DNA of 7,769 nt from Gammaproteobacteria bacterium (GTDB lineage Bacteria > Pseudomonadota > Gammaproteobacteria > Pseudomonadales > UBA3067), in the NCBI GenBank assembly GCA_002402085.1, contig NVVB01000001.1:175624-183392 (forward strand), given 5' to 3'. The translations under genes were made by a program, and so were the position numbers. Below the pieces are notes generated by a model. It saw only the letters and a program-made list of their open reading frames with translations, searched no databases and had not been told where the DNA came from. This document shows, piece by piece, positions 5,596 through 7,769 of this stretch (its first letter is position 1; every line of letters begins with the position of its first letter).

Positions 5596-5693
5596 GTAAG
5601 CATCATCCAATCTTTAGCTTTTAATCAACAATCCACTCAATACTAGCGCTAAACGTAGTCTGGACGTAATACCCATGCCGCAATCCAAGACTT

Positions 5694-6908
5694 TTATACA
5701 GACGCAGACTCATTGACCGCCAAACTCACTTTTAAGGCACCGTCTTCATCGACCTTATTCTCAGCGAATGCGACTTGATTTCGCCCCGCCTCCTTTGCTC
5801 GGTATAACGCCTCGTCCGCTAAGCGAATAAACTCGTTAGGCAAACAATTTGCTTCTGGAACAGCTACGATTCCGCCCAATGTAATAGTCACTCGATCCGC
5901 GACATCGGACCCCTCATGGCTAGAGTTCATATGAAAAACCCCCCGACGTATGTTTTCAGAAAGCTCTTCGGCAAAGTTCTTTCGGGCATCAAAACATAAA
6001 ATCACAAACTCTTCGCCGCCGTAACGAGCAACCATATCGAAAGGACGGTTCACTGCATGGCTCATGACTTTTGCTACTTCTCTGAGGCAATCGTCACCCT
6101 GAACATGCCCATAAAGATCGTTATAATTTTTAAAGTAATCAACATCCGCCAGAATAATCGCTAATGGCACTTTATCCCTGACCGCTTGACGCCAGATCCG
6201 ATGATAATTATCGCTGAATGCCCGGCGGTTAAAAAGCTCAGTAAGCGGGTCTTTTTGCGCAAACTCAGTCAGCATTTGGCTGGTTAAAAAATTATCTCGC
6301 ATGACATGCTCAAAGACATAACACCCGACAATGCCAATCACATTCATGGTCAATAAAAACGACGCCTGATACACCAACTGCATCGATGGCATCCCTAACA
6401 AATATTCCACCCCGACATACATTACCAGCACACTCACCCCGCCTATACAGGCAAGCGGAAAAAGCAAAGCAGTAAAGAAATAAGGATAAGTAATTAAGAT
6501 TATCAGCCCTTCGTATGGCAAAGGAATGCCATGACTATGGGCCACAAAAAGCACACCCACAGTGCCGCCCCCAGAAGCGATCACAGAAAAAGCAGACAAA
6601 GGAGTAAGAAGCTTTTCATATCGAGGCTGATTTCGAGCCACTAAAAACAACATGAAAAACGTTGGGCACACGATCCCTAAACGGATTGGCAAGCTCCACA
6701 TTAAAACAGATTCTGGAAGCGTCAGAATATCAAGCCCAACAAAAGCAAAAAAGATAATCATCGAGCCCAGGGAGGCAACCTGGATCAACTTCAAATTTCT
6801 ATTTTTATACCAAGATCGAAATTCTTGCTCTAGATTTGCATTAAACCGCAGCAGCGGAAAACCGTCTCGCTTTTGTTTCGCATACGACGAAATTGCATCA
6901 GCTTGCAT
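5694..6908 (-). CDS. Membrane-bound GGDEF diguanylate cyclase
   Basis: The product is about 404 residues. Positions below count from the GTG two codons upstream (6914). A cytosolic N-terminal stretch (1-40) is followed by about six membrane helices (roughly 42-64, 72-93, 103-125, 135-153, 155-173, 182-203). A short linker leads to a GGDEF domain (about 215-385): DPLTELFNRRAF (222-233), ADVDYFKNYND (256-266, metal ligand D257), ARYGGEEF (296-303) and ALYRAKEAGRNQ (369-380). The active site is intact and the inhibitory RxxD site (R290-D293) sits five residues before GGEEF. It should make c-di-GMP from two GTP and be product-inhibited. The membrane domain is probably a sensor; I cannot name it. 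The ATG at 6908 is preferred because AAGG lies seven bases upstream, whereas the GTG at 6914 is too close to it. It may be a functional analogue of Pseudomonas HsbD. Confidence 0.9.
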   Translation of the reverse strand: MQADAISSYAKQKRDGFPLLRFNANLEQEFRSWYKNRNLKLIQVASLGSMIIFFAFVGLDILTLPESVLMWSLPIRLGIVCPTFFMLFLVARNQPRYEKLLTPLSAFSVIASGGGTVGVLFVAHSHGIPLPYEGLIILITYPYFFTALLFPLACIGGVSVLVMYVGVEYLLGMPSMQLVYQASFLLTMNVIGIVGCYVFEHVMRDNFLTSQMLTEFAQKDPLTELFNRRAFSDNYHRIWRQAVRDKVPLAIILADVDYFKNYNDLYGHVQGDDCLREVAKVMSHAVNRPFDMVARYGGEEFVILCFDARKNFAEELSENIRRGVFHMNSSHEGSDVADRVTITLGGIVAVPEANCLPNEFIRLADEALYRAKEAGRNQVAFAENKVDEDGALKVSLAVNESASV

Positions 6909-6914
6909 TATCAC

Positions 6915-7248
6915 ACCTTAAACAACCGAGGAAAACGTCCCTATTTTTATTAGAATAATTATAAATTGCTTATTCGCCACAATGTAACACCTACACGGCA
7001 CCTAACAAGAAAGGCACACTATCGTGACCAACAACGCTTTATTCTACGTGAATAACACGCGTAGCACAAAAAGCTTCTCCCTTTTGTAGCAACGCCTCCA
7101 GGCCATTTATCATCGCTTTTTCGCACCCGCTATGCGGCTAAAAAAATTGATTCAAAACCCTGAAAACGCCTACATCCCTAACGCAGGAAGAAGGCCCACA
7201 TGCTCTAAACCCAACATACAAGAATCATAAACGTTTTACCATCACTGA
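6915..7248. other. Non-coding interval between the diguanylate cyclase and DUF1461 genes
   Basis: No open frame here looks like a gene. The left part holds the candidate cyclase promoter. Two small hairpins are visible: CTACGTG/CAC-GC-GTAG at 7044-7064 (seven pairs, two-base bulge, AATAA loop) and CCGC-TAT-GCGG at 7127-7137. A run of seven T on the minus strand (7147-7141) has no GC-rich stem before it. I therefore cannot name a terminator for the DUF1461 gene, although one is expected here. Confidence 0.5.
6958..6963 (-). promoter_or_regulatory. Candidate -10 box for the diguanylate cyclase gene
   Basis: The minus strand has a perfect TATAAT at 6963-6958, 50 bases upstream of the preferred ATG, in an AT-rich stretch. 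TTACAT lies 18 bases further upstream and is only a poor -35. The implied leader is about 43 nt and carries the AAGG Shine-Dalgarno. Confidence 0.4.
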
Positions 7249-7769
7249 TTAACTTACCCCTCGCTCTATTGAGCGCCATCGATGACGGACGGTAAAGGTA
7301 AGTCCGAGAGTCACTATAGCGCTACAAAATGCTAAACAAGCGGCAATATAGCCAAACATGTCAGGCGCCATCATCATGGTGCTCATCAAAGAGTCCTGAT
7401 AATAAAAAAACCACTGATGCCCCTCAGGAAAAACCCAACGGTGCATCTGATAAAAGACCTCAGTCGGGCCCCAAATAGCACAACTGGCCCCCACTAAAAT
7501 CGGTAAACTCACACTATATAGCGCCATAACCTTCACCGTAGGGAACCTTGCTCGTCGAAAATAGAGGAACGCCAGGCTGATTATGATGACCCCGCCGCTG
7601 ACAAGGCCTACAGGCTTAATCAACCCCACAAGGCGTGCGACATCTTCTAAGTGCACCACCTCAGGCTCTCTCAACAGCGAGTCCACCTTCTGACCATCCG
7701 GCTTGTGGTAATTGATCGCCCTAAGGCCTTCGCCTTCATGATGCACAGCATCCACTATACGCTCAAACA
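7249..7769 (-). CDS. DUF1461-family integral membrane protein, 3' part (5' end beyond the right edge)
   Basis: The minus-strand frame is open through the window edge (codons reading FERIVDAVHHEGEGLR at the edge), so the GTG at 7755 is not the true start. About 173 residues are visible. They include EVVHLEDVARLV, matching the conserved 'HL.DV' motif of DUF1461 (TIGR01906). Three membrane helices follow: roughly LIKPVGLVSGGVIIISLAFL, VMALYSVSLPILVGASCAI and the C-terminal FGYIAACLAFCSAIVTLGL. The loop FYQMHRWVFPEGHQWFFYYQDSLM fits the family's 'FH..fFp...W.f....DtL' region. Family function is unknown. The missing N-terminus should hold one or two more helices. The gene is in the same direction as the cyclase but 340 bp away. 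Confidence 0.8.
   Translation of the reverse strand, partial: FERIVDAVHHEGEGLRAINYHKPDGQKVDSLLREPEVVHLEDVARLVGLIKPVGLVSGGVIIISLAFLYFRRARFPTVKVMALYSVSLPILVGASCAIWGPTEVFYQMHRWVFPEGHQWFFYYQDSLMSTMMMAPDMFGYIAACLAFCSAIVTLGLTFTVRHRWRSIERGVS

Noticed and set aside
6652..6921. 89-codon plus-strand frame opposite the start of the cyclase gene
   Set aside because: It is antisense to the membrane segments of the GGDEF protein, with no independent support.

Overview
This window looks like chromosomal DNA of a marine-type gammaproteobacterium of the Oceanospirillales/Pseudomonadales kind (Marinobacter, Oleiphilus or Hahella relatives). I base this on gene content: a fused REC-PP2C-ATPase regulator next to a small STAS protein (the Pseudomonas HsbR/HsbA and Shewanella CrsR/CrsA type), a UPF0149 protein, an HtrB/LpxL-like acyltransferase and a DUF1461 protein. 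Base composition is moderate and even. I see no insertion sequence, phage gene, CRISPR array, tRNA or rRNA.

Layout from left to right. At 1-287 (minus) is the start of an acyl-CoA dehydrogenase gene. It is followed by 330 bp with no convincing gene, which holds several palindromes, one close to the published PsrA operator. At 618-2714 (minus) is a two-gene partner-switching unit: the STAS anti-sigma-antagonist-like gene (2409-2714) is transcribed first and the regulator/phosphatase/kinase gene (618-2300) second. At 2958-3851 (minus) is an acyltransferase gene with a TTG start. It is divergent from a UPF0149 (YgfB/YecA-like) gene at 4044-4634 (plus), which ends near a strong two-part hairpin. 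A Tex30-like alpha/beta hydrolase follows (4766-5395, plus). It converges on a very lysine-rich small protein (5413-5595, minus), which lies downstream of a membrane diguanylate cyclase (5694-6908, minus). After 340 bp of apparently non-coding DNA, the 3' part of a DUF1461 membrane protein gene (minus) runs off the right edge.

How the genes may work together. The best-supported system is the partner switch. In known systems the regulator's receiver domain decides whether its PP2C domain dephosphorylates, or its ATPase domain phosphorylates, one serine of the STAS partner. The partner's state then controls motility, biofilm or stress-sigma outputs. In Pseudomonas aeruginosa this pathway also uses a membrane diguanylate cyclase (HsbD) and a histidine phosphotransfer protein (HptB). 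A membrane diguanylate cyclase with intact catalytic and inhibitory sites lies 3 kb away here, but no HptB is in the window, so that link is inference. The remaining genes look like housekeeping or accessory metabolism. I see no clearly novel multi-gene defence or mobile system. The most unusual points are the operator-like palindromes and the lysine-rich peptide.
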